A stretch of 64,000 nt of DNA from Actinomadura_C alba (GTDB taxonomy: Bacteria; Actinomycetota; Actinomycetes; Streptosporangiales; Streptosporangiaceae). Made by a program: the position numbers and the translations under genes. Below, piece after piece: positions 16,280-24,274 of the stretch. Location: the NCBI RefSeq assembly GCF_039530285.1, contig NZ_BAAAOK010000001.1, positions 124,001-188,000 of the forward strand. Direction: 5' to 3'. The notes under the pieces were generated by a model. It worked only from the letters and a program-made list of their open reading frames with translations. It had not been told where the DNA came from and did no database searches. Each line of letters opens with the position of its first letter. The stretch's first letter is position 1.

Positions 16280-16687
16280 TCACTCCTCAGGATGTGTCTC
16301 GCGCAGCGCGCCCCCGGCCTCGTAGAGGAAACCGCGGATCGCGTCGGTGTGCGGAAGCAGGAACGTGCTCTTCAGCCGGCCGAGACAACGTCGCAGATCG
16401 GCCTCGGGGTCGGCGACGGCCGCGCAGTCCTCGTGGTGCAGCAGCACGACCTCGCGGGTACCGCCGACCCGCTGGCTCAGGGCGATCGAGCGGATCGCGT
16501 CGTCGGTGACGCACCCGCCGGCGTTGCGGATGACATGGGCGTCACCCTCGGCCAGGCCGAAGATGGCGAAGACGTTGAGCCGGGCGTCCATGCAGCTGAG
16601 GATGGCGATCTGCGAGCTCGGACGCCTCGACGCGGCCAGCGGGCGGCGGGACGCCTGCCGAGCGACCAGGAGATCGGTCTGGCTCAT
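16280..16687 (-). CDS. Beta-class carbonic anhydrase
   Basis: This 135-residue protein resembles the small Rv1284-type beta-carbonic anhydrases. Zinc-site motifs are SCMDAR (Cys-x-Asp-x-Arg dyad) and HHEDC (His-x2-Cys), with HVIRNAGG between them. It interconverts CO2 and bicarbonate. It is shorter than the usual ~163 residues, so the C-terminal helices are reduced. Its place between sucD and hyi, in an operon whose enzymes release CO2 (Gcl and the oxalyl-CoA decarboxylation step), suggests it captures or buffers CO2 from oxalate/glyoxylate breakdown. Confidence 0.85.
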   Translation of the reverse strand: MSQTDLLVARQASRRPLAASRRPSSQIAILSCMDARLNVFAIFGLAEGDAHVIRNAGGCVTDDAIRSIALSQRVGGTREVVLLHHEDCAAVADPEADLRRCLGRLKSTFLLPHTDAIRGFLYEAGGALRETHPEE

Positions 16688-16695
16688 CGCACCTC

Positions 16696-17598
16696 CTACG
16701 AAGCCGTGGCCGGGACGGCGGCGAGGACCTCGCGCAGCAGTCCGGCGGTCTCGGTGGGCGTCTTGCCGACGCGGACGCCGACCTTCTCCAGGGCCTCTTT
16801 CTTGGCCTGGGCGGTGCCGGAGGAGCCGGAGACGATGGCGCCGGCGTGGCCCATGGTCTTGCCCTCGGGGGCGGTGAACCCGGCGACGTAGCCGACGACG
16901 GGCTTGCTCACGTGCTCTTCGATGTAGGCCGCGGCGCGTTCTTCGGCGTCGCCGCCGATTTCGCCGATCATCACGATGGCCTCGGTGTCGGGGTCGTCCT
17001 GGAAGGCCTTGAGCGCGTCGATGTGGGTGGTGCCGATGACGGGGTCGCCGCCGATGCCCACGCAGGTGGAGAAGCCGATGTCACGCAGCTCGTACATCAT
17101 CTGGTAGGTCAGCGTGCCCGACTTCGACACCAGGCCGATCCGGCCCGGGGTGGTGATGTCGGCCGGAATGATGCCCGCGTTGGAGGCACCCGGCGAGGCG
17201 ATCCCCGGGCAGTTCGGGCCGATGATGCGGGTACGGCCGCCCTTCTCGATCGCGTGGTCCCACATCCTGGTCGTGTCGTGCACCGGGACGCCCTCGGTGA
17301 TCACCACGCACAGGCCGATCTCGGCGTCGATCGCCTCGACGACCGCGTCCTTGGTGAACTTCGGCGGCACGAACACCACCGACACGTCCGCACCCGTTTC
17401 GGCCATCGCCTCGGCGACAGTGCCGAACACCGGCAGCGAACGCCCGCCGAGGTCCACCGACTGCCCGGCCTTGCGCGCGTTCACCCCGCCGACGATGTTC
17501 GTGCCCGCCGCCAGCATCCGCGCGGTGTGCTTGGACCCTTCGGAGCCCGTCATTCCCTGAACGATGACCTTGCTGTCCGCCGTGAGCCAGATCGCCAT
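16696..17598 (-). CDS. sucD: Succinyl-CoA ligase (ADP-forming) alpha-subunit paralogue
   Basis: This ~300-residue SucD-type subunit has the CoA-binding Rossmann start VIVQGMTGSEGSKH, the segment RIIGPNCPG, SKSGTLTYQMMYEL, and the active-site phosphohistidine in MGHAGAIVSG. MAIWLTADSKV (ATG at 17598) matches the usual SucD N terminus; a TTG at 17604 that overlaps the sucC stop is an alternative. It lies directly after sucC and before the carbonic anhydrase. Because the pair is embedded in a glyoxylate/oxalate operon, it may form another acyl-CoA (for example oxalyl- or malyl-CoA) or supply succinyl-CoA. The sequence does not decide this. Confidence 0.9.
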   Translation of the reverse strand: MAIWLTADSKVIVQGMTGSEGSKHTARMLAAGTNIVGGVNARKAGQSVDLGGRSLPVFGTVAEAMAETGADVSVVFVPPKFTKDAVVEAIDAEIGLCVVITEGVPVHDTTRMWDHAIEKGGRTRIIGPNCPGIASPGASNAGIIPADITTPGRIGLVSKSGTLTYQMMYELRDIGFSTCVGIGGDPVIGTTHIDALKAFQDDPDTEAIVMIGEIGGDAEERAAAYIEEHVSKPVVGYVAGFTAPEGKTMGHAGAIVSGSSGTAQAKKEALEKVGVRVGKTPTETAGLLREVLAAVPATAS

Positions 17599-17600
17599 GA

Positions 17601-18791
17601 TCAAACACCTGCCGCCGCGAGTTCGGCGGCACGCTGGGCCGCCTCGTCCATCGTTTCGACCTGCTGTACGCCGCGGAGCGCGGCCTCTGCGAGGATCGAC
17701 CGCCCCAGTTCGGCGTTGTTGCCGTCCAGCCGGACCACCAGCGGGCGGTCCACCCGCTCACCGCGGTCGGCGAGCAGCTGGTAGGCGGACACGATGCCGT
17801 TGGCGACCGCGTCGCAGGAGGTGATACCGCCGAAGACGTTCACGAACACGCTCTTCACGGACGGGTCGGAGAGCACGATCTCCAGGCCGTTGGCCATCAC
17901 CTCGGCCGACGCACCACCACCGATGTCCAGGAAGTTCGCCGGGCGCTGCCCGCCGAAGGGCTCACCCGCGTAGGCCACCACGTCCAGGGTCGACATGACC
18001 AGGCCCGCACCATTACCGATGATCCCGACCGTGCCGTCCAGCTTGACGTAGTTCAGATCCTTGGCCTTGGCCCTGGCCTCCAGCGGATCCGCCGACGCCT
18101 CATCCTCCAGCGCCGCATGATCCTCCTGCCGGAACCCGGCATTACCGTCCAAGGTCACCTTGCCGTCCAGCGCCTTGACCTGCCCATCCGCCGTCAAGAT
18201 CAGCGGATTCACCTCGACCAGCGTCGCATCCTCGGACACGAACACCTGCCAGAGCCGCTCGATCAGCTCGGCGGCACCCTCGATGGCCTGCTCCGGCAGG
18301 CGGCCGGCCTTCGCGATCTCCCGGGCCTTCGCCCGGTCGACTCCGGCCAGCGCCGACACCGGTACCTTGGCGACCGCGTCAGGGTCGTTGGCCGCGACCT
18401 CTTCGATCTCCATCCCGCCCTCGACCGAGCAGATGGACAGGAACGTACGATTCGCACGATCCAGCAGGAACGAGAAGTAATACTCCTGCGCGATCGAACT
18501 GGCCTCCTCGACCAGCACCTTGTGGACCGTATGGCCCTTGATGTCCATACCGAGGATCCGACCGGCCACCTCCTCGGCATCAGCGGGAGAGTCGGCCAGC
18601 TTCACACCACCGGCCTTACCCCGCCCACCCGTCTTCACCTGCGCCTTCACCACGACACGTGAGGTACCGGCCGCGGCGAACTCTTCCGCGATCGCCCTGG
18701 CCTCCTGAGGGGTACGAGCCACCTTGCCGGCCGGCACCGGTACCCCGTACTGCGCGAAGAGCTCCTTCGCCTGATGTTCGAACAGATCCAC
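17601..18791 (-). CDS. sucC: Succinyl-CoA ligase (ADP-forming) beta-subunit paralogue
   Basis: This is a 396-residue SucC-type ATP-grasp subunit. It has the N terminus MDLFEHQAKELFAQYGVPVP, the ATP-site VVVKAQVKTGGRGKAGGV, the Mg-binding EVNPLILT and ALDGKVTLDGN, and FLDIGGGA and VNVFGGITSCD, as in actinobacterial SucC. It is the first gene of the leftward operon, starting at the divergent promoter region with oxc. A second, housekeeping sucCD pair is expected elsewhere in the genome, so this one is probably a specialised copy. The substrate is unproven. Confidence 0.9.
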   Translation of the reverse strand: MDLFEHQAKELFAQYGVPVPAGKVARTPQEARAIAEEFAAAGTSRVVVKAQVKTGGRGKAGGVKLADSPADAEEVAGRILGMDIKGHTVHKVLVEEASSIAQEYYFSFLLDRANRTFLSICSVEGGMEIEEVAANDPDAVAKVPVSALAGVDRAKAREIAKAGRLPEQAIEGAAELIERLWQVFVSEDATLVEVNPLILTADGQVKALDGKVTLDGNAGFRQEDHAALEDEASADPLEARAKAKDLNYVKLDGTVGIIGNGAGLVMSTLDVVAYAGEPFGGQRPANFLDIGGGASAEVMANGLEIVLSDPSVKSVFVNVFGGITSCDAVANGIVSAYQLLADRGERVDRPLVVRLDGNNAELGRSILAEAALRGVQQVETMDEAAQRAAELAAAGV

Positions 18792-19008
18792 CGCAGTGCC
18801 TCCTGCACTCGATGCCGGCCCACCCGGGCTTCCGGGTCACCGTCGGGCTGATTCATCCGAATCTTGCTCTGGACATTCCTGTTTGGGTCGTGTCACAGTC
18901 TTCATACAGTATTCGTCGACTGTATGCAATATACGCCGAGCGCGTACGGATGCGCTCCGACCAGGCAAGACCCGGCCGGAGCCGCGAACGAAGGAGTTGA
19001 CGCAGGAC
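18792..19008. promoter_or_regulatory. Divergent promoter region with tandem operator-like palindromes
   Basis: This 217-bp region separates the leftward sucC operon from the rightward ThDP-enzyme operon. It contains TCATACAGTATTC (18902-18914, core ATAC-A-GTAT) and 13 bases on a second half-conserved copy, GTCGACTGTATGC (18915-18927). It also holds the inverted pair CATACAGT/ACTGTATG and GTAT-GCAAT-ATAC (18922-18934). These are the most AT-rich bases of the locus and match elements before the ALDH, gntR and moeA/panE genes. A GntR repressor here could control both operons. AAGGAG at 18991-18996 serves the ThDP-enzyme start. Confidence 0.65.
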
Positions 19009-20709
19009 ATGGCCACGTCACCCGATCCGGCCGCCCAAGCCACCGACCTCATCTCTGGCGGGCACCTTGTCGCCAAGGCACTCAAGGCCGAGGGCGTCGA
19101 TGTCATCTACACGCTGTGCGGTGGTCACATCATCGACATCTACGACGGCTGCGTAGAGGAAGGGATCAAGGTCATCGACGTGCGCCATGAGCAGGTGGCG
19201 GCGCACGCGGCGGACGGCCATGCGCGCATCACCGGTACCGCCGGCTGTGCGGTGGTCACGGCGGGCCCGGGCACCACCGACGCCGTCACCGGCGTGGCGA
19301 ACGCCTTCCGGGCGGAGAGCCCCATGCTGCTGATCGGCGGCCAGGGCGCGCTCAGCCAGCACAAGATGGGCTCGCTACAGGACCTGCCACACGTCGACAT
19401 GATGACGCCGATCACCAAGTTCGCAGCCACGGTGCCCGGCACCGAGCGCGCCGCCGACCTGGTGTCGATGGCCTTCCGCGAGTGCTACAACGGTGCCCCG
19501 GGTCCGTCGTTCCTGGAGATCCCCCGGGACGTGCTCGACGCCAAGGTACCGGTCGAGAAGGCCCGGATCCCCAAGCCGGGCGCCTACCGTGCCTCGACCC
19601 GCCAGGGCGGCGACCCAGAGGCCATCGAGAAGCTGGCCGACCTGCTGGTCAACGCGGAGAAGCCCTGCATCCTGCTGGGCAGCCAGCTCTGGACGACCCG
19701 GGGCACGGACTCGGCGATCGACCTGGTGCGCACGCTCAACGTGCCGGCGTACATGAACGGCGCCGGCCGCGGGACCCTGCCGCCCGGCGACCCGCACCAC
19801 TTCCAGCTGTCGCGGCGCTACGCCTTCAACAACGCCGACGTCATCGTCATCGTCGGCACGCCGTTCGACTTCCGGATGGGATACGGCCGGCGGCTCTCCC
19901 CCGACGCGACCGTCGTGCAGATCGATCTCGACTACCGCACGGTCGGCAAGAACCGGGACATCGACCTCGGCATCGTCGGCGACGCCGGCCTCGTCCTGTC
20001 GGCCGTCGCCCAGGCGGCCTCGGGCCGGACCGACAACGGCGCCGCGGGACGCAAGGCCTGGCTCGAGGAGCTGCGCGCCGAGGAGACCAAGGCGTACGAG
20101 AAGCGGCTGCCGCTGCTGAACTCGACCGCCGACCCGATCCACCCGTACCGGCTGGTGAACGAGATCAACCAGTTCCTCACCGAGGACTCCATCTACATCG
20201 GCGACGGCGGTGACATCGTCACCTTCTCCGGCCAGGTCGTGCAGCCGAAGTCCCCGGGCCACTGGATGGACCCCGGCCCGCTCGGCACGCTCGGCGTCGG
20301 TGTCCCCTTCGTCATGGCGGCCAAGCAGGCCCGCCCGGACAAGGAGATCGTCGCGCTGTTCGGCGACGGGGCCTTCAGCCTCACCGGCTGGGACTTCGAG
20401 ACGCTGGTCCGCTTCGACCTGCCGTTCGTCGGCATCGTCGGCAACAACTCGTCGATGAACCAGATCCGGTACGGCCAGGCCGCGAAGTACGGCAAGGACC
20501 GCGACCGGGTGGGCAACACGCTCGGCGACGTCCGCTACAGCGAGTTCGCCAAGATGCTCGGCGGCCACGGCGAGGAGGTCCGCGACCCCGCGGACATCCG
20601 CCCGGCGCTCGAGCGGGCCCGTGAGTCCGGCAAGCCCTCGCTCATCAACGTCTGGATCGATCCGGACGTGTACGCGCCCGGAACCATGAACCAGACCATG
20701 TACAAGTGA
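19009..20709 (+). CDS. ThDP-dependent acyl-CoA lyase/decarboxylase (candidate oxalyl-CoA decarboxylase, HACL-like)
   Basis: This is a 566-residue ThDP enzyme with the three-domain POX/ALS fold. Activating Glu61 lies in VRHEQ, the PYR domain has GPGTTDAVTGVANAF, and the PP domain has GDGAFSLTGWDFETLV with the NN closure (VGNNSSMNQ). By context (the next gene is frc) it should decarboxylate oxalyl-CoA to formyl-CoA plus CO2. However, the segment MGSLQDLPHVD resembles 2-hydroxyacyl-CoA lyase (MGAFQEFPQ in human HACL1, as recalled) rather than the YEE segment of Oxalobacter Oxc. Cleavage or synthesis of 2-hydroxyacyl-CoA via formyl-CoA is therefore a real alternative. First gene of its operon. 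Confidence 0.85.
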   Translation: MATSPDPAAQATDLISGGHLVAKALKAEGVDVIYTLCGGHIIDIYDGCVEEGIKVIDVRHEQVAAHAADGHARITGTAGCAVVTAGPGTTDAVTGVANAFRAESPMLLIGGQGALSQHKMGSLQDLPHVDMMTPITKFAATVPGTERAADLVSMAFRECYNGAPGPSFLEIPRDVLDAKVPVEKARIPKPGAYRASTRQGGDPEAIEKLADLLVNAEKPCILLGSQLWTTRGTDSAIDLVRTLNVPAYMNGAGRGTLPPGDPHHFQLSRRYAFNNADVIVIVGTPFDFRMGYGRRLSPDATVVQIDLDYRTVGKNRDIDLGIVGDAGLVLSAVAQAASGRTDNGAAGRKAWLEELRAEETKAYEKRLPLLNSTADPIHPYRLVNEINQFLTEDSIYIGDGGDIVTFSGQVVQPKSPGHWMDPGPLGTLGVGVPFVMAAKQARPDKEIVALFGDGAFSLTGWDFETLVRFDLPFVGIVGNNSSMNQIRYGQAAKYGKDRDRVGNTLGDVRYSEFAKMLGGHGEEVRDPADIRPALERARESGKPSLINVWIDPDVYAPGTMNQTMYK

Positions 20710-20723
20710 AAAGGAAAGCCGCC

Positions 20724-21953
20724 ATGGGAAAGGCTCTCGACGGCGTCAAAGTCCTGGACATGACGCACGTTCAGTCTGGACCGTCCTGCACGCAGATTCT
20801 CGCCTGGCTCGGCGCCGACGTACTCAAAGTCGAGGCGCTGAGTGGTGACATCACCCGGCGTCAACTGCGCGACGTACCGGACGTCGACAGTCTCTATTTC
20901 ACGATGCTCAACTGCAACAAGAAGAGCATCACGCTCAATCTGAAAGACCCCAAGGGCAAGGAACTGTTCACCGAACTGGTGAAGCGCTCCGACGTGCTCG
21001 TGGAGAACTTCGGGCCCGGCACGGTCGAACGGCTCGGCTTCACCTGGGACGCCCTGCGCGAGCTCAACCCCAAGCTGATCTACGCGTCGATCAAGGGCTT
21101 CGGTGACGGTCCGTACACGCACCTCAAGGCGTACGAGGTCGTGGCGCAGGCCATGGGCGGGTCGATGAGCACGACCGGCTTCGAGGACGGGCCGCCGACG
21201 GCGACCGGCGCGCAGATCGGCGACTCGGGCACCGGCATCCACACGGTGGCCGCGATCCTCGCCGCCCTCTACCAGCGGGTCGAGAGCGGCCGGGGCCAGC
21301 GGGTCAACGTCGCGATGCAGCACTCGGTGCTGAACCTGGTCCGGGTCAAGATGCGCGACCAGCAGCGCCTGGCGCACGGGCCGCTGCGCGAGTACCCGAA
21401 CAAGGACTTCGGCGACGAGGTCCCGAGGTCGGGCAACGCGTCGGGCGGCGGCCAGCCCGGCTGGGCGGTGAAGTGCAAGCCCGGCGGCCCGAACGACTAC
21501 GTCTACGTGATCGTCCAGCCGCAGGGCTGGGCGCCCATCACCCAGCTGCTCGGCCGGCCCGAGCTGGCGGGCGACCCGGAGTGGAACACCCCCGAGGTCC
21601 GGCTGCCCAAGCTGGGCAAGATGTTCCAGCTCATCGAGGAGTGGACGTCCGAGCACACCAAGTGGGAGGTGCTCGACAAGCTCAACAAGCACGACATCCC
21701 GTGCGGGCCGATCCTCTCCACCCGGGAGATCGCCGCCGACGAGAGCCTCGTCGCGAACGAGATGATCGTGACAGTCGACCACCCCGAGCGCGGCCCGTTC
21801 AAGACCGTCGGCTGCCCGCTCAAGCTCTCCGACTCCCCGGTGGAGATCGAGGCGTCGCCGCTGCTCGGCGAGCACAACGACGAGATCTACGGAGGCCTTC
21901 TCGGCCTGCCGGCGGAAGAGCTCGCCGAACTCAAGTCGAACGGAGTGATCTGA
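20724..21953 (+). CDS. frc: Formyl-CoA:oxalate CoA-transferase (CaiB/BaiF class III)
   Basis: This 409-residue class III CoA-transferase is close to Oxalobacter Frc as recalled. Matching segments are LDMTHVQSGPSCTQ, YFTMLNCNKKSI, VENFGPGTVERLGFTW, the catalytic aspartate D167 in GAQIGDSGTG, VLNLVRVKMRDQQRL, the glycine loop GNASGGGQPGW and IPCGPILS. It exchanges CoA between formyl-CoA and oxalate, generating oxalyl-CoA and formate. ATG 20724 follows AAAAGGAAA with good spacing; a GTG at 20706 overlapping the previous stop is less likely. It lies 14 bases after the ThDP-enzyme gene, so the two form the core oxalate-degradation pair. Confidence 0.93.
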   Translation: MGKALDGVKVLDMTHVQSGPSCTQILAWLGADVLKVEALSGDITRRQLRDVPDVDSLYFTMLNCNKKSITLNLKDPKGKELFTELVKRSDVLVENFGPGTVERLGFTWDALRELNPKLIYASIKGFGDGPYTHLKAYEVVAQAMGGSMSTTGFEDGPPTATGAQIGDSGTGIHTVAAILAALYQRVESGRGQRVNVAMQHSVLNLVRVKMRDQQRLAHGPLREYPNKDFGDEVPRSGNASGGGQPGWAVKCKPGGPNDYVYVIVQPQGWAPITQLLGRPELAGDPEWNTPEVRLPKLGKMFQLIEEWTSEHTKWEVLDKLNKHDIPCGPILSTREIAADESLVANEMIVTVDHPERGPFKTVGCPLKLSDSPVEIEASPLLGEHNDEIYGGLLGLPAEELAELKSNGVI

Positions 21954-21956
21954 GAG

Positions 21957-24092
21957 ATGGCCCATGACCGCGACTCCGTTCGCGCGCTGCTCGACAAGGT
22001 ACGGGCCTCAGGCCGTACCGCGCTGACGGCTCCGGAGGGCAAGGAGATCTGTGACGCCTACGGCATCACGATCCCGGCCGAAGCGCTCGCGACCTCGGCC
22101 GACGAGGCCGTGTCGAGCGCCGAGGAGATGGGCTTCCCCGTCGTCCTCAAGATCGTCTCACCGGACATCCTGCACAAGACCGAGGCCGGCGGCGTGCTGG
22201 TCGGGCTCGGCTCGGCCGAGGTCGTCAGGGCCGGGTACGACCAGATCATCGCCAACGCGAAAGCGTATTCCGCGGACGCCCAGATCATCGGCGTCCAGGT
22301 ACAGCAGATGCTGCCACCGGGCCAGGAGGTGATAATCGGGGCGACCACCGACCCGACGTTCGGCAAGATCGTGGCGTTCGGGCTCGGCGGCGTGCTGGTC
22401 GAGGTGCTGAAGGACGTCACGTTCCGGCTGGCCCCTCTGGACGCCGGCGAGGCGGCCTCGATGCTCGACTCCATCGCCGCGGCCGAGGTGCTGAAGGGCG
22501 TCCGCGGCGCGGACCCGGTCGACCGCGACGCGCTGGCGGGCCTGCTCCAGCGGGTGTCCGAGCTGGTCGACGACTTCCCGGAGATCTCCGAGGTCGACCT
22601 CAACCCGGTCTTCGCGAGCGCGAGCGGAGCCGTCGCGGCCGACGTGCGGATCCTGCTCGCGGAGGGGCAGCCGCGCGAGGTGCCGAAGTACACCACCGAG
22701 GAGATCCTCTCCGTGATGGAGCGGGTCATGAAGCCCCGTTCCGTGGCGGTGATCGGCGCGTCCAACGAGACCGGCAAGATCGGCAACTCGGTGATGCGGA
22801 ACCTCGTGGACGGCGGCTTCGCCGGCGAGATCTACCCGGTCAACCCCAAGGCCGACTCGATCTGCGACCGCAAGGCCTACCGCAGCATCGGCGACATCCC
22901 CGGCGAGGTCGACGTCGCGGTCTTCACCATCCCGGCGAAGTTCGTGCCCGGCGCGCTCGAGGAGGTCGGGACCAAGGGGGTCCCCGCCGCGATCCTCATC
23001 CCGTCCGGCTTCGCCGAGACCGGCAACGTCGAGGCGCAGGACGAGATCGTCGCGATCGCCCGCAAGCACGGTGTGCGCCTCCTCGGCCCGAACATCTACG
23101 GCTACTACTACACGCCGAGCAGCCTCTGCGCGACGTTCTGCACGCCGTACGACGTGCAGGGCAGCGTGGCGCTCACCTCGCAGAGCGGCGGCATCGGCAT
23201 GGCCATCCTCGGCTACAGCCGGACCACGAAGATGGGCGTCTCCGCGATCGTCGGCTTCGGCAACAAGTCCGACCTCGACGAGGACGACGCGCTCGTCTTC
23301 TTCGGCCAGGACGACAACACACAGTGCATCGCGATGCACCTGGAGGACCTCAAGGACGGCAGGGCGTTCGTCGCGGCCGCCCGCGAGGTGTCGAAGAAGA
23401 AGCCGGTCGTGGTGCTGAAGGCGGGCCGGACGGCCCTCGGCGCGCGGGCGGCCAGCTCGCACACCGGGGCGCTCGCCGGCGACGACAAGGTGTACGACGA
23501 CATCCTGCGGCAGGCCGGGGTCATCCGCGCTCCCGGGTTGAACGACATGCTGGAGTACGCCCGGGCGCTGCCCGTGCTGCCCACCCCCCAGGGCGAGAAC
23601 GTCGTCATCATCACCGCCGCCGGCGGCTCGGGCGTCCTGCTCTCGGACGCCTGCGCCGACAACGGGCTGACGCTCATGGACATCCCGGCCGACCTGGACG
23701 CGGCGTTCCGTGAGCACATCCCGCCGTTCGGCGCGGCCGGCAACCCGGTCGACATCACCGGCGGCGAGCCCCCGGCGACGTTCGAGGCGACCATCCGGCT
23801 CGGCCTCGACGACCCCCGGATCCACTCGCTGATCCTCGGTTACTGGCACACGATCGTGACGCCGCCGATGGTCTTCGCCGAACTCGTCGGCCGGGTGGTC
23901 GGCGAGGCACGGGCGCGCGGCATCGACAAGCCCGTCGTCGCCTCGCTCGCCGGGGACACCGAGGTCGAGCAGGCGAGCGAGTACCTGTTCGAGCACGGCG
24001 TGCCCGCCTACCCCTACACCACCGAGAAGCCGGTGGCCGTACTCGGCGCGAAGTACCGCTGGGCGCGTAACGCCGGCCTCATCCCCGACTGA
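21957..24092 (+). CDS. ADP-forming acyl-CoA synthetase (fused ATP-grasp and CoA-binding subunits)
   Basis: This is a 711-residue NDP-forming acyl-CoA ligase. Residues ~15-230 form the ATP-grasp (beta) part (GFPVVLKIVSPDILHKTEAGGV, VQQMLPPGQEVIIG, EVDLNPVF). From ~245 the CoA-binding (alpha) part begins (PRSVAVIGASNETGKIGNSV, then LTSQSGGIGMAI). The phosphohistidine candidate is in ASSHTGALAGDD. The order ATP-grasp first, CoA-binding second is the reverse of the Pat-like bacterial arrangement. It follows frc by 3 bases, so it may activate oxalate or formate, or recover ATP from formyl-CoA/oxalyl-CoA. A perfect hairpin ends the operon just downstream. Confidence 0.88.
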   Translation: MAHDRDSVRALLDKVRASGRTALTAPEGKEICDAYGITIPAEALATSADEAVSSAEEMGFPVVLKIVSPDILHKTEAGGVLVGLGSAEVVRAGYDQIIANAKAYSADAQIIGVQVQQMLPPGQEVIIGATTDPTFGKIVAFGLGGVLVEVLKDVTFRLAPLDAGEAASMLDSIAAAEVLKGVRGADPVDRDALAGLLQRVSELVDDFPEISEVDLNPVFASASGAVAADVRILLAEGQPREVPKYTTEEILSVMERVMKPRSVAVIGASNETGKIGNSVMRNLVDGGFAGEIYPVNPKADSICDRKAYRSIGDIPGEVDVAVFTIPAKFVPGALEEVGTKGVPAAILIPSGFAETGNVEAQDEIVAIARKHGVRLLGPNIYGYYYTPSSLCATFCTPYDVQGSVALTSQSGGIGMAILGYSRTTKMGVSAIVGFGNKSDLDEDDALVFFGQDDNTQCIAMHLEDLKDGRAFVAAAREVSKKKPVVVLKAGRTALGARAASSHTGALAGDDKVYDDILRQAGVIRAPGLNDMLEYARALPVLPTPQGENVVIITAAGGSGVLLSDACADNGLTLMDIPADLDAAFREHIPPFGAAGNPVDITGGEPPATFEATIRLGLDDPRIHSLILGYWHTIVTPPMVFAELVGRVVGEARARGIDKPVVASLAGDTEVEQASEYLFEHGVPAYPYTTEKPVAVLGAKYRWARNAGLIPD

Positions 24093-24104
24093 TCAAACTC
24101 CGTT

Positions 24105-24152
24105 CCCGCGGTCGCGCGGCCCGGGCCCGTGACCGGGCCGCGCGACCGCGGG
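24105..24152. terminator. Strong hairpin terminator after the acyl-CoA synthetase gene
   Basis: A perfect 20-bp stem (24105-24124 with 24133-24152, almost all G/C) is closed by the 8-base loop GCCCGTGA. It starts 13 bases after the synthetase stop and has no U run. It probably ends or attenuates the oxc-frc-synthetase transcript before the transporter gene, which therefore needs read-through or its own promoter. Confidence 0.75.
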
Positions 24153-24274
24153 GGCGAGCTCCCTGCCGAAGGAGGCCGTCCTTCATGACCTAGACCAAAG
24201 CAAGCACTTGGTGACGCACACAAAGAACATCGGGGGCTGGGGCACGACCAAAACTCTTCAAGCGAGGAGTCGGG

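Noticed and set aside
22158..23996. 612-codon minus-strand open frame opposite the acyl-CoA synthetase
   Set aside because: It is a shadow frame of a conserved enzyme gene; His/Arg/Asp/Gly/Val-rich repetitive composition.
24194..24212. ACCAA-N9-TTGGT inverted pair before the OFA transporter as a second operator type
   Set aside because: Arms of only five bases and a single occurrence; too weak to call, and unlike the ATAC-N-GTAT elements.
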